Below are positions 49,715 to 58,956 of a DNA stretch of 64,000 nt, in pieces. The stretch lies in assembly GCF_018614035.1 (NCBI RefSeq), contig NZ_JAGGPA010000009.1:62001-126000 (forward strand), in the 5' to 3' direction. The translations under genes were made by a program, and so were the position numbers. The notes beneath the pieces were generated by a model. That model saw only the letters and a program-made list of their open reading frames with translations. It was not told where the DNA came from and searched no databases. Numbering within the stretch: the stretch's first letter is position 1; every line of letters starts with the position of its first letter. The DNA is from Streptomyces sp. ISL-96. GTDB lineage: Bacteria > Actinomycetota > Actinomycetes > Streptomycetales > Streptomycetaceae.

Positions 49715-50935
49715 ATGCTCTCGAAGGCCTGGTGGGCCGTGTCGCGCCGGCGGATTCCCCCGCTCGCCGTGGACGCGGTCCTCACCCTGTCGTACGTGGG
49801 CGTCAGCCTGCTGCTCGGCGACGAGCATCCGCCCGCGGGGTGGCGGGAGATGGACCGGACCGGGGTCGCCCTCATCTGGCTGATCAACCTTCCGCTGGTG
49901 GTGCGCAGGCGGTCGCCGGTCGCGGTGATGGTCGTGCTGTGCACCCTGTGGGCCTGGTACATCCACCTCGGCTACTGGCCCGTCGTGAACTCGCTCGGCT
50001 CACTGATGGCGCTCTACACCGTCGCTTCGCTGCGTACGCCACGCACGACAGCCGCCTGCGCCGCCCTGGTCAGCGTGACGTGGTGGTACGGCGGCTGGGC
50101 CCGCGAAGGGGGCTCCATGCCTACGGTGATCGCCCAGAGCGTGGTGATTCCCGCCGGTATCTGCTGGTTCGGCGCGGCGGCCCGGCGTCTCGCTGAACGC
50201 AATGCGCAACTAGCGGTTCTGGCAGCGCAGTTGGAGCGGGAACAGGAGGGGCGGGCGCGGCGGGCCGTCACCGACGAGCGCGTACGCATCGCCCGGGAGC
50301 TCCACGACGTCGTCGCCCACCATCTGTCCGTCATCTCCGTCCAGGCGGGGCTCGCCCAGTACGTCGTCACGACCGACCCCGCCACGGCGGAGAAGGCCCT
50401 GCGCACGGTGGGCGAGACGACGCGCGAGGCGCTGCACGAGATGCGCCGCACGCTGTCGCTGCTGCGCGCGGACCCGGAGGAGGAGGGGGAGGCCACCGGC
50501 GGGTTCGCGCCCGCGCCCGGCCTCGGCCGGCTGGGTGAACTCACCCGGCGCGTACGGGAGACGGGAGTGCCGGTGCGGCTGCGCGTCACGGGGCAGCCGC
50601 GTCCGCTGGCGCCGGGGGCGGAACTCTGCGCCTACCGGATAGTCCAGGAGGCCCTCACCAACGTGCTCAAACACGCCCCCACCGCCCGGCGCGTGGACGT
50701 CGCGGCCGACTACCTGCCGGACGAGGTACGGATCACCGTCACCGACGACGGCCACGGCGGTGGTAGGGATCGCGCCACAATCGGCGCCGGGCAGGGCCAC
50801 GGCTTGATCGGCATGCGTGAGCGCGCCAAGCTCTACGGCGGGAGTCTGTCCGCGGGGCCGCGGCGCGAGGGAGGATTCGAGGTCGGACTCGTTCTGCCCG
50901 CGCCGCGCGCACCCGGTGTGCAGAAAGGGGATTGA
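49715..50935 (+). CDS. NarL-type sensor histidine kinase
   Basis: 406 residues, ATG 49715. Four to five membrane segments occupy the first 150 residues (AVDAVLTLSYVGVSLLLG, GVALIWLINLPLVV, VAVMVVLCTLWAWYI, IAQSVVIPAGICWFG). A HisKA_3 domain follows with phospho-His in ARELHDVVAHHLSVISVQA, then the ATPase domain with EALTNVLKHAP and TVTDDGHGGG...GHGLIGMRERA. It ends overlapping the regulator region. Located next to an iron box, it may be iron-responsive; this is speculation. Confidence 0.9.
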   Translation: MLSKAWWAVSRRRIPPLAVDAVLTLSYVGVSLLLGDEHPPAGWREMDRTGVALIWLINLPLVVRRRSPVAVMVVLCTLWAWYIHLGYWPVVNSLGSLMALYTVASLRTPRTTAACAALVSVTWWYGGWAREGGSMPTVIAQSVVIPAGICWFGAAARRLAERNAQLAVLAAQLEREQEGRARRAVTDERVRIARELHDVVAHHLSVISVQAGLAQYVVTTDPATAEKALRTVGETTREALHEMRRTLSLLRADPEEEGEATGGFAPAPGLGRLGELTRRVRETGVPVRLRVTGQPRPLAPGAELCAYRIVQEALTNVLKHAPTARRVDVAADYLPDEVRITVTDDGHGGGRDRATIGAGQGHGLIGMRERAKLYGGSLSAGPRREGGFEVGLVLPAPRAPGVQKGD

Positions 50936-50976
50936 CGGGCCGGGGGAACGCCGGCCGGGTGAAGGAGCCGACCGCG

Positions 50977-51663
50977 GTGACCACGGTGCTTGTTGTCGAC
51001 GACCAGGACCTCATCCGGGCAGGCCTCGCGGCGCTGCTGCGGGCGGCTCCGGGGATCGAGGTGGCGGGCGAGGCGGCGAACGGCGAAGAGGCCGTACGGC
51101 TGGCGTCGGCCCTGCGCCCTGAAGTGATCCTGATGGACATCCGCATGCCCGCCATGAGCGGAATCACCGCCACCGAGCGCATCCTCGCGGAGGCCGGCGA
51201 CCCTCCGCCCAAGATCATGGTGCTGACCACCTTCGACCTGGACGAGTACGTGTACGCCGCCCTGCGTGCCGGAGCCTGCGGGTTCCTGCTCAAGTCCGCG
51301 GGGCCCGAACGCCTGCTGGCCGCCGTCGACGTGGTCGCGGCCGGTGACCTGCTGTTCGCGCCGACCGTGACACGCCGCCTGGTCGAGTCGTACCTCAACT
51401 CCCCGCTGGCCCGGTCCGCCGGGCCGGCGACCCACCCGGACCTGTCCGTCCTGACCTCGCGCGAGCTGGAGGTGCTGCGCCTGGTCGGGACCGGTCTGTC
51501 GAACCTGGAGATCGCCAACAAGCTGGTCATCAGCGAGTCGACGGTCAAGACCCATCTCAACCGGACGATGACCAAGCTGGGCCTGTCCAGCCGCGCGCAG
51601 GCGGTGGTGCTCGCCTACGAGACCGCCCTCGTCGTGCCCGGCGGCCTGGATGTACCGCAATAG
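50977..51663 (+). CDS. NarL/LuxR-family response regulator
   Basis: 228 residues from GTG 50977, with AAGGAG ten bases upstream; GTG 50959 and TTG 50932 are alternatives. Receiver: VVDDQDLIRAGL, Asp in VILMDIRMPAMSG, Lys in GFLLKSAGPE. C-terminal LuxR helix-turn-helix: LTSRELEVLRLVGTGLSNLEIANKLVISESTVKTHLNRTMTKLGL. Partner of the kinase just upstream. Confidence 0.92.
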   Translation: MTTVLVVDDQDLIRAGLAALLRAAPGIEVAGEAANGEEAVRLASALRPEVILMDIRMPAMSGITATERILAEAGDPPPKIMVLTTFDLDEYVYAALRAGACGFLLKSAGPERLLAAVDVVAAGDLLFAPTVTRRLVESYLNSPLARSAGPATHPDLSVLTSRELEVLRLVGTGLSNLEIANKLVISESTVKTHLNRTMTKLGLSSRAQAVVLAYETALVVPGGLDVPQ

Positions 51664-51797
51664 TCCACAAGGACATCAACCCTGGGTGCGACGCGCCCGC
51701 TCCGCGCCCGCCCTAGGCTCTCGCAGTGCCGGCGCGGGGATGAGGCACACGGGGGCCCCGCGCCGGCACATCCATGCCGAGACCTAGGGGGACGCCC

Positions 51798-53222
51798 ATG
51801 GACCCGTACGCGAGACCCTTAGCGAGACCCGTACCGAAACCCGCACCGAGACCCTTGTTCAGCCGCAGGCGCGCCCTTGGCCTGCTGGCCGCGACCGGTG
51901 CGCTCACCGCACTGCCGGCCACCGCCCGGCGCGCCGACGCTGCGGCCAGGCCCGCGGCCGCCCGGGCTGCCGCCTTCGTGGGCGACCCGGTCCACTACTG
52001 GAACGGCGTCCTGCTGGACGTGTTCAGGAAGCAGACCGGTGTCGGACCGGGGCCGCTCGCGCGTGCGGCCGCCATGACCAATGTGGCGATCTTCGACGCC
52101 GTCAGCGCGTACTACAACACCTGGTACAAGATGAAGTACCGGCCGTATCTGGAAGCGCCCAAATACTCCGGGGCGCCCTTCCAGCAGGGCCCGGACGAGC
52201 AGGAGCGCGTGATCGGGTTCACCGCCCGCGACATCCTCGTGCGGCTCTTCCCGAACGAGAGCCTGTTCGTCAACCAGCGCTTCAAGGACCGGTTCGGCAA
52301 CGACTGGACCGCCTTCGACATCATCAAGCCGCTGATCGCCGAACCCACGGCCAAGCGCGTCTGGGACCACCGTCTGCTCGACAGGTCGAGCAACGAGGAC
52401 GCGTACAACCTCGACGGAAAACCCGGTGCCTGGCGTCCGACCGGTGGCGCGTCCTGTTCACAGGAGAGCGACGCGGTCGACCCGTACTGGGGACTGGTGG
52501 AACCCTTCGCCATCCCGGCCGGCGCGCATTTCCGGCCACCGACGCCGGAGCGCTTCGCCACGTACGAAGCCCTCCTGGCCAGTGAGGAGTACCGCAAGCA
52601 GGTGGAAGAGGTGCGCCGGGTGGGGTCGGCCACCGCCTCGCCCGCCGACCGCGACGCCGACAAGACCGCCGCCGCGTGGTTCTGGGCGAACGACGCCGAC
52701 CGGACGTACAAGCCGCCGGGGCAGCTGATCGACCACACGCGGACTGTCACCGCGCTGCGGAAGCTGGACACCTACGAGAACGCCCGGCTGTTCGCGCTGC
52801 TGTCGCTGGCCCTCGCGGACGCCGCGATCGCGGAATGGGACGTGAAGTACCGCACGGAGATCGACCTGTGGCGGCCGGTCTCGGCCATCCGAGAGGGCCT
52901 CGGCGACACGGCCTGGCAGCCGCTCGGCGCCACGCCGTGCTTCCCCGCCTGGGCTTCGGGGCATGCTGCGTTCGCCGGTGCGTGGGGCACGATCATGCGG
53001 GCGTACTTCAAGACCGACGCGATCGCGTTCGAGGGCCGGACGGACGACACCAAGTCCCCGGTGCGCACGCGCAGGTTCACCGGCTTCCGTCACGCCGAGG
53101 AGGAGAACGCCATGAGCCGCCTCTACCTCGGTGTGCACTACCGCTGGGACGCCACCGACGGCTTGCAGCTCGGCCGCGATGTCGGAAACCACGTCTTCAC
53201 GAACAAGCTCCAGGAGATCTGA
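51798..53222 (+). CDS. Tat-exported vanadium haloperoxidase / PAP2-type enzyme
   Basis: 474 residues from ATG 51798 with AGGGGGA about six bases upstream. Tat signal FSRRRALGLLAATGALTALPATARRADA precedes the mature part. The active-site blocks of the vanadium haloperoxidase/acid phosphatase superfamily are present: KYRTEIDLWRPVSAIR, PAWASGHAAFAGAW (SGH) and RLYLGVHYRWDATDGLQLG (RxxxGxH). It may halogenate or dephosphorylate outside the cell. Possibly controlled by the upstream two-component pair on the same strand, 134 bases away. Confidence 0.85.
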   Translation: MDPYARPLARPVPKPAPRPLFSRRRALGLLAATGALTALPATARRADAAARPAAARAAAFVGDPVHYWNGVLLDVFRKQTGVGPGPLARAAAMTNVAIFDAVSAYYNTWYKMKYRPYLEAPKYSGAPFQQGPDEQERVIGFTARDILVRLFPNESLFVNQRFKDRFGNDWTAFDIIKPLIAEPTAKRVWDHRLLDRSSNEDAYNLDGKPGAWRPTGGASCSQESDAVDPYWGLVEPFAIPAGAHFRPPTPERFATYEALLASEEYRKQVEEVRRVGSATASPADRDADKTAAAWFWANDADRTYKPPGQLIDHTRTVTALRKLDTYENARLFALLSLALADAAIAEWDVKYRTEIDLWRPVSAIREGLGDTAWQPLGATPCFPAWASGHAAFAGAWGTIMRAYFKTDAIAFEGRTDDTKSPVRTRRFTGFRHAEEENAMSRLYLGVHYRWDATDGLQLGRDVGNHVFTNKLQEI

Positions 53223-53257
53223 CGGCTCCCGGGCCCCGCACCTTGTGTGGCTCGGAT

Positions 53258-55090
53258 GCTGACTCTGTCGGGGATCTTGGGGTTTTCCGGTGGGGCAGCG
53301 TGATCAGCGGGCATGCTCGGGCTGTCCCGCAGGTCGATGTGGTTGCCGAGGTGTTCGTTGTCTCTCAGTCCCCGTTCTGGTGAGCAAGTTCCGGCTCTGA
53401 CCGTGCAGATCGCACGTGCGAGTAACCCGAACGGCACGACAGCGATGTGGGTGAGAGACCGGCTGGACGGGCTGTGGGACGACCAGGACTTCGCCGACTG
53501 GTACCCGCGCGATGGCCGGCCGGGTCTCTCACCTGCCCAGTTGGCCACCGTCTGCGTGGTGCAGTTCCTCCTCGGCCTCTCGGACCGGCAGGCGGCCGAG
53601 GCAGTGCGCTGCCGCATCGATTTCAAGTACGCCATGGCTTTGGAGCTGGACGATCCGGGATTCCACCACAGCGTTCTGGGCGACTTCCGTGAACGCCTCA
53701 TCGAGGGTGATCGCACGGATCGGCTTCTGGACCTGGCGCTGACCCGGCTCAAGGACGCCGGGCTGGTGCGGGAGCGCACCACACAGCGCACCGATTCCAC
53801 CCATGTCCTGGCTGCAGTCCGTGACTTGACCCGGCTGGAGCTGGTCACCGAGGCGGTGCGGGCCGCGCTGGAAGAGCTGGCCGGCACCGCCTCGCACCTG
53901 CTGGACGGCCTGGTCGACGAGGAATGGGGACGCCACTACGGCCGCCCGGTCCGCCTGGGCAAGAACCCCACCCGTCCCAAGACCAGGATCCTCGCCACGG
54001 GCGACGACGCCGTCCGGCTGATCGAGCACCTCGGGCAGCACGGGGCGGAACGCCTGTCCGGGCCCCGGGTCCAGGCCCTGCGGCAGATCATGGTGCAGAA
54101 CTACTACCGCGACGGGGCTGGCCGCCTGCGCTGGCGCACCACCGAGGACGGCGGGCTGCCTCCTTCGCCGGCCGCAGTCGTCTCGCCCTACGACCCGACG
54201 GCCCGCCACGCGCGCCGCGGACATGTCACCCATTGGAAAGGGTTCGTCGCACATCTCACCGAGACCTGTGCTCCCGACGGCGTCAACGTGATCACAGATG
54301 TGGCCACCACCGACGCCACCAGCTACGACGCGAAGGCCCTGCCCGGCATCCACACCCGACTGAAGCGCCGTGGGCTGCTGCCCGCCGAGCACTTGGTCGA
54401 CGGCGGCTACACCTCCCTGGTCCACCTTGAGCAAGCAGCACGGGATCACCAGGTCACGGTCACCGGGCCACTGCCGGTCAACACCACCCGCCAGCACAGC
54501 AAGAACAATGGCTTCGGTCGCGACGACTTCCACATCGACTTCGACCGCCAACAGGTCACCTGCCCGCAGGGCGAGGTCAGCCGGGGCTGGCACGGCCCCT
54601 ACCCGACCTCCTCGCCCACCGCGGCGCCTCTGATCGTGGCACGGTTCACCAAGAGCCAGTGCCGTCCCTGTCCGGCCCGCACCCGCTGCACGAGCACCGC
54701 CGACAGTGCCCGAACCGTCGGGTTTCCCCCGCGAGAACTCCGCGACCTGCAACTCCGCGTCCGGGCCGAGCAGCGGACACCTGAGTGGAAGGCCCGCTAC
54801 TCGGCCCGCTCCGGAGTGGAAGGCACCATCAACGAATTCGCCCACGGACACGGCATGCGCCACTGCCGATACCGAGGACAGCCGAAAGTCCACCTGCAAC
54901 ACGTGCTCACGGCCATCGCCGTCAACATCGAACGCCTCAGCGGCCGGGCACCCGCCGACGAAGTCCGCTCAACCCGGCCACCGACTGCCTTCCAGACTTA
55001 CCTGGACCAGAACGCCATTCCCCGGTCAAAGTCCTGGCGCACCGTCGACACCTGACCAACGACCACCCCAAGATCCCCGACAGAGTCAGC
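53258..55090 (+). mobile_element. IS1182-family insertion sequence
   Basis: A complete element: perfect 25-bp terminal inverted repeats at 53258-53282 (beginning GCTGACTCTGTCGGGGATCT) and 55066-55090, with one intact transposase between. 1833 bp. No clear target-site duplication flanks it (GGAT versus GTCC). Confidence 0.92.
53358..55055 (+). CDS. IS1182-type transposase
   Basis: 565 residues from TTG 53358 ([21 protein letters not shown] matches the usual IS1182-type beginning); ATG 53337 is an alternative. The N-terminal DUF772-like region is [58 protein letters not shown] segments are [48 protein letters not shown] and [22 protein letters not shown]. The frame is intact so the element may be active. 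Confidence 0.92.
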   Translation: MSLSPRSGEQVPALTVQIARASNPNGTTAMWVRDRLDGLWDDQDFADWYPRDGRPGLSPAQLATVCVVQFLLGLSDRQAAEAVRCRIDFKYAMALELDDPGFHHSVLGDFRERLIEGDRTDRLLDLALTRLKDAGLVRERTTQRTDSTHVLAAVRDLTRLELVTEAVRAALEELAGTASHLLDGLVDEEWGRHYGRPVRLGKNPTRPKTRILATGDDAVRLIEHLGQHGAERLSGPRVQALRQIMVQNYYRDGAGRLRWRTTEDGGLPPSPAAVVSPYDPTARHARRGHVTHWKGFVAHLTETCAPDGVNVITDVATTDATSYDAKALPGIHTRLKRRGLLPAEHLVDGGYTSLVHLEQAARDHQVTVTGPLPVNTTRQHSKNNGFGRDDFHIDFDRQQVTCPQGEVSRGWHGPYPTSSPTAAPLIVARFTKSQCRPCPARTRCTSTADSARTVGFPPRELRDLQLRVRAEQRTPEWKARYSARSGVEGTINEFAHGHGMRHCRYRGQPKVHLQHVLTAIAVNIERLSGRAPADEVRSTRPPTAFQTYLDQNAIPRSKSWRTVDT

Positions 55091-55115
55091 GTCCGCGTAT
55101 GGAGCGGGGGCTTCG

Positions 55116-55358
55116 TCATGTCTGGAGGTTGGTTGGGCTCGTTCTAGAGTTGATCTTCCATTCGCCGTGGTCGGCGTGGAGCACCTTCCCGTTCTCGTCG
55201 GTGCGGGCGATGTCGCGGGCTACGTCCTTGACGCGGTCGGAGGGTGCGTCGTTGTCGCCTCCCCGCAGGGCGATGGTGCCCACTCCTGCTGCGAGTACTG
55301 CTCCTCCGGCCACCAGTACGCTGTGTCGCTTCGTGCGGATAGCATCACAGATGCCCAC
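55116..55358 (-). CDS. Small single-span membrane protein
   Basis: 80 residues from ATG 55358. One hydrophobic segment SVLVAGGAVLAAGVGTIAL (about 13-31) is followed by a polar part ending HGEWKINSRTSPTNLQT. It ends 25 bases before the IS, so the original gene may have been shortened by the insertion. No family recognised. It follows the small lipoprotein gene, 41 bases apart. Confidence 0.55.
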   Translation of the reverse strand: MGICDAIRTKRHSVLVAGGAVLAAGVGTIALRGGDNDAPSDRVKDVARDIARTDENGKVLHADHGEWKINSRTSPTNLQT

Positions 55359-55399
55359 GAATGTCTTCGTATTCAGACTCTGTCATACCGGTGATATCG

Positions 55400-55831
55400 T
55401 CAGCTTCGCTGAGGCTCCACCATCATGGCCCTTCCCATGCGCTTGCCCTGTGCGTCGAAGACACCGATCCGGACCGCGTCCGTGGCACGCTGAGGCCACT
55501 GTGTATACGCCTCTCCGATCGCCTGGGCCTGCATGTCGGGGTCGCCCTTCTTCGGGTTCAGGTCGGTGTGGATGTAGGCGTACACCGCGTCTCCCTCCAC
55601 CACGCGCTGCACCGCCTTCACGTGGCTCACGACGGACCAGTCCGAGCTGTTTTCGGAGGCTGCCCATGTCTTGAAGAGTTCGCCGTCCCTGGCCTCGTCC
55701 TGGTGGTAGAACCCGTGGGGCTGGGGTGTGAGACGGTCGGGTACGGCGAGGTCTCCCTTCGGATGGGCCTCCAGTGAGCATCCGGCCAGTGCAAGGAGGG
55801 ATGCGGTCAGCAGCAGACGGCGTGTGATCAA
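55400..55831 (-). CDS. Small lipoprotein
   Basis: 143 residues. The signal peptide MITRRLLLTASLLALAGC has a lipobox (Cys18). The mature part contains GFYHQDEARDGELFKTWAAS, HVKAVQRVVEGDAVYAYIHTDLNPKKGDPDMQAQAIGEAYTQWPQR and ends RMGRAMMVEPQRS. The fold resembles small SnoaL-like / nuclear-transport-factor-like exported proteins, but that is weak. It shares a strand with its neighbours and may be in one unit with the next small protein. Confidence 0.65.
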   Translation of the reverse strand: MITRRLLLTASLLALAGCSLEAHPKGDLAVPDRLTPQPHGFYHQDEARDGELFKTWAASENSSDWSVVSHVKAVQRVVEGDAVYAYIHTDLNPKKGDPDMQAQAIGEAYTQWPQRATDAVRIGVFDAQGKRMGRAMMVEPQRS

Positions 55832-55907
55832 GGCGGGCTCCTCGGGTGCAGGAATGGGAGAGCCCCCACACCGTAGTCAGTGCGGGGGCTCGGGTGACGG
55901 TGGGGTG

Positions 55908-56618
55908 TTACATGGTCAGTTCGTCGGCCTTGTCGCCCCAGTTCCCGCCGGTCGGGTAGCTGTAGCTGTGCAGGTTTCCGAGGCATCCGCCCCATGCGGT
56001 GATGATGGACGGGTCCGGCATCCCGGTGCGCCAGTCGTAGAGTGCCATGCCGCCGGACTCGTCGTTGTTGCAGGTGGACGACGCCTGGTCGCGGAAGGAG
56101 TAGTCGCCCAGGTTCTTCGAGCCGTCGCTGTAGAAGGTGAGCTGGCGGCCGTAGTACCAGATGTTGGCCCAGATGCGGGTGGAACCGTACGGGGTGTAGG
56201 CGGTGCCGTCACCGTCGACCGCGATGGCCATCGAGCCGAACTTGTTCGGTGCGCCCTTCTTCATCGTCAGGTCGGATCTGCCTTCGGGCGCCTCGGGGAT
56301 CGCGTACTTGGTCCCCTTCTTGGCCTTCTTGTAGGAGTTGGTGGCGGCCTTCTCCTCGTCTTCGGTGTCGAAGCACTTGACGGTGAGGTCGGGGTATTCG
56401 GCGCAGTTTTTGGCGGTGCCCCAGCCGTTCTTGGTCAGGTTGATCTTCTTGCCCTTGTACGTGGCGAAGATGTCACCGGTCTTCTTGGTACCGGCCCGGT
56501 CGGCCTGCTCCTTGGCCTGCTCTGCGGCGGGGTCGACGGTGTCGGCACTGGCGACCTGGGCTCCGGCGAGCACGAGCAGCGCGGCGGCGAAGGGTATGGC
56601 GATCTTTCGGGTCTTCAA
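55908..56618 (-). CDS. Secreted protein, peptidase inhibitor I36-like
   Basis: 236 residues. TTG 56618 is five bases after AGGAG; GTG 56621 is the alternative. Signal peptide MKTRKIAIPFAAALLVLAGAQVASA. The mature half is Lys/Asp-rich, and the C-terminal half (YGRQLTFYSDGSKNLGDYSFRDQASSTCNNDESGGMALYDW) resembles the beta-gamma-crystallin-like pattern of I36 peptidase inhibitors. The function is not proven. It could protect secreted enzymes. Confidence 0.6.
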   Translation of the reverse strand: MKTRKIAIPFAAALLVLAGAQVASADTVDPAAEQAKEQADRAGTKKTGDIFATYKGKKINLTKNGWGTAKNCAEYPDLTVKCFDTEDEEKAATNSYKKAKKGTKYAIPEAPEGRSDLTMKKGAPNKFGSMAIAVDGDGTAYTPYGSTRIWANIWYYGRQLTFYSDGSKNLGDYSFRDQASSTCNNDESGGMALYDWRTGMPDPSIITAWGGCLGNLHSYSYPTGGNWGDKADELTM

Positions 56619-57156
56619 CACGTCTCCTGGAATTCTGGTCAGATGAGATGAACTCGTCGACATACTAACCGAGTTGGGAATCACCAAGGAGATCCCACAG
56701 GCTGGGACGGGAGTGGAATCAGGTCCACCAGTGGACGGAGTCGACGCGCTGTTCGGGGTCGCTGGTGTCGTCGGTGGTGAGGGTGTGGGTGTGCTTGAGG
56801 CAGGCGAGCTGGCTGCCGGTCTGGGGGATGGACTGGGTGAGTGCGGTGAGCAGGCTGGTGAGGGCGCCGAGGGCGGTGTAAGAGGTCCTAACAAAGGCGT
56901 TGGACGTGGCGGTGGGTGATGAGGCGCTTCCTCGGCGAGGGCCGAGGTGAAACGGTAGACGCACGAAGGGGGCGCACCGTGGGGGAGGAGTGGCCGGTGC
57001 AGATAGTTCCGCAGGATGAGGAGACGCGTGCGCAGGAGGCCGCGTTCGTGGAGGCCATGACGAGTCCGGGGGCCGGCGAGGCGCTGACGCAGGCGGCGCT
57101 GGCGATCAGGCTGCTGCTGTTGAGCGCCGATCCGGTCGACGTGGCCGGTGAGGGAG
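56619..57156. other. Region with doubtful small open frames
   Basis: No convincing gene. A minus-strand frame ending SIPQTGSQLACLKHTHTLTTDDTSDPEQ (56719-56964) looks protein-like but is short and lacks a clear start; it may be the tail of a lost gene. A plus-strand frame from 56916 to 57200 (IVPQDEETRAQEAAFVEAMTSPGAGEALTQAALAIRLLLL) is similar in status. Both suggest a worn accessory region. Confidence 0.35.
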
Positions 57157-57609
57157 CTACTCCCTCGGAACTGGCTCTTCGACGATCTCGGCGTCCATGA
57201 TGCCCATCTGACCGAGAGCGTCTTGGGCTGACACTGCCCCGGCGGGGGACAGCGCGGGGGGCCCATCGGACTTTGGTCCGAAGAGGCGCGAGATCAAACC
57301 GACCTCCGCGTTGTCCTTCGACTGCATCTTCATCGAGAAGCTGAAACCGGCCTCCTCGATATCAGACTTCAGCTTGACGAACTTGGCGAGGCGATCCATC
57401 TCGGAGGAGAGATTCGGGTCGGCGTACCCGCCTTCGACCTCCTCTGACATGCGCATCGAGAACACGCGCATGGCTTGCATGCTGATCATGGAGTCGAGCA
57501 GCGCGATGTACTGCTCCTTCGTGCGGACGCGTACAGGCATCTCGTACGCACAGGATTCCCCGGGTTGGTACTCGGGACATTTTTGGGCCAGGAAGCACCC
57601 GTCGCACAC
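57157..57609 (-). CDS. Phage terminase-small-subunit-like protein, 5' truncated
   Basis: The annotated frame starts at GTG 57609 (VCDGCFLAQKCPEYQPGESCAYEMPVRVRTKEQYIALLDSMI), but the same frame remains open upstream to about 57741 with protein-like sequence (LLPGIETEEFTHRYTDPDTGERRTRTEHRISAVDPKVR) and no start codon. The CxxC...C cluster and the middle (RMSEEVEGGYADPNLSSEMDRLAKF) recall small terminase-like proteins of actinophages. It abuts the acyl-CoA dehydrogenase stop. I consider it a truncated prophage remnant; start and family are moderately uncertain. Confidence 0.5.
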   Translation of the reverse strand: MCDGCFLAQKCPEYQPGESCAYEMPVRVRTKEQYIALLDSMISMQAMRVFSMRMSEEVEGGYADPNLSSEMDRLAKFVKLKSDIEEAGFSFSMKMQSKDNAEVGLISRLFGPKSDGPPALSPAGAVSAQDALGQMGIMDAEIVEEPVPRE

Positions 57610-57793
57610 GCGGACCTTGGGGTCTACGGCGCTGATGCGGTGCTCGGTGCGGGTTCGGCGTTCCCCGGTGTCGGGGTCGGTGTAGCGGTGCGTGAATTCT
57701 TCGGTTTCGATGCCGGGCAGGAGCTTCTTCCCCCGTTCGGCGGGGGGTTCAGCATCTGTGTGGCTCGTGGTGCGGGGCCGGGGCGGTCGGACC

Positions 57794-58954
57794 TCAGTCG
57801 GTGAGGCCGAGCTCGCGGGCGATCAGCATGCGCTGGACCTCGCTCGTGCCCTCACCGATCTCCAGGATCTTGGAGTCGCGCCACATCCGGGCCACCGGGT
57901 ACTCGTTCATGAAGCCGTAGCCGCCGTGGATCTGGGTGGCCTCACGGGCGTTGTCGACCGCGACCGTGGAGGAGTAGAGCTTCGCGATCGCCGCCTCCTT
58001 CTTGAACGGCTCACCCCGGACCAGGCGTGACGCCGCGTCACGCCAGCCGATACGGGCCATATGGGCGCGCATCTCCATGTCGGCGATCTTGAACTGGATC
58101 GCCTGGTTGGAGCCGATGGGGCGGCCGAAGGTGTGGCGCTCCTTCGCGTACGCCACCGACTCGTCGACGCATCCCTGGGCCAGGCCCGTCGCGAGTGCCG
58201 AGATCGCGACGCGGCCCTCGTCGAGGATGCGCAGGAACTGGGCGTAACCACGGCCCTCTTCACCGAGGAGGTTGGCGAGCGGGACCCGTACGTCGGAGAA
58301 GGACAGCTCTCGGGTGTCCGAGGCGTTCCAGCCGACCTTGGAGTACGGGGCGGCGACCGTGAAGCCCGGGGTGCCGGACGGGACGATGATCGCGGAGATC
58401 TCCGGCTTGCCGTCGGGCTTGCGGCCGGTCACCGCGGTCACGGTGACCAGGCCGGTGATGTCCGTACCGGAGTTGGTGATGAAGCACTTCGAGCCGTTGA
58501 TCACCCACTCGTCGCCCTCGCGGCGTGCGGTCGTCTTCGTGCCGCCAGCGTCCGAGCCGCAGTCCGGTTCGGTGAGGCCGAACGCGCCCAGCAGTTCGCC
58601 CGAGCACAGGCGGGGCAGCCACTCGCGCTTCTGCTCCTCCGTACCGAAGCGGAAGATGGGCATCGCGCCGAGTGAGACGCCCGCTTCGAGGGTGATCGCG
58701 ACCGAGGAATCGACGCGGGCCAGCTCTTCGAGGGCGATGCCGAGCGCGAGGTAGTCGCCGCCCATGCCGCCGTACTCCTCGGGGAAGGGCAGGCCGAACA
58801 GGCCCATGCGGCCCATCTCGCGGACGATTTCGTACGGGAACTCGTGGCGCTCGTAGAGGTCGCCGATCTTGGGGGCGACCACGTCGTGGGCGAACTCCTC
58901 GACCGTACGGCGGAGTTCTTCGTGTTCGGGGGAGAGGCGGTGGTCGAGGGGCAT
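57794..58954 (-). CDS. acdH: Acyl-CoA dehydrogenase (branched chain)
   Basis: 386 residues, FAD enzyme. Typical motifs: AFGLTEPDCGSDAGG, WVINGSKCFITNSGTD, ISAIIVPSGTPGF, RERHTFG-like KERHTFGRPIGSNQAIQFKIADM and the catalytic-site end ILEIGEGTSEVQRMLIARELG. The Glu before GTSE is the catalytic base of short- and branched-chain forms; isovaleryl-CoA dehydrogenases place it elsewhere. By synteny it matches S. coelicolor acdH, which acts in branched amino acid breakdown. ATG 58954; last gene of the carboxylase operon. Confidence 0.88.
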   Translation of the reverse strand: MPLDHRLSPEHEELRRTVEEFAHDVVAPKIGDLYERHEFPYEIVREMGRMGLFGLPFPEEYGGMGGDYLALGIALEELARVDSSVAITLEAGVSLGAMPIFRFGTEEQKREWLPRLCSGELLGAFGLTEPDCGSDAGGTKTTARREGDEWVINGSKCFITNSGTDITGLVTVTAVTGRKPDGKPEISAIIVPSGTPGFTVAAPYSKVGWNASDTRELSFSDVRVPLANLLGEEGRGYAQFLRILDEGRVAISALATGLAQGCVDESVAYAKERHTFGRPIGSNQAIQFKIADMEMRAHMARIGWRDAASRLVRGEPFKKEAAIAKLYSSTVAVDNAREATQIHGGYGFMNEYPVARMWRDSKILEIGEGTSEVQRMLIARELGLTD

Positions 58955-58956
58955 GG

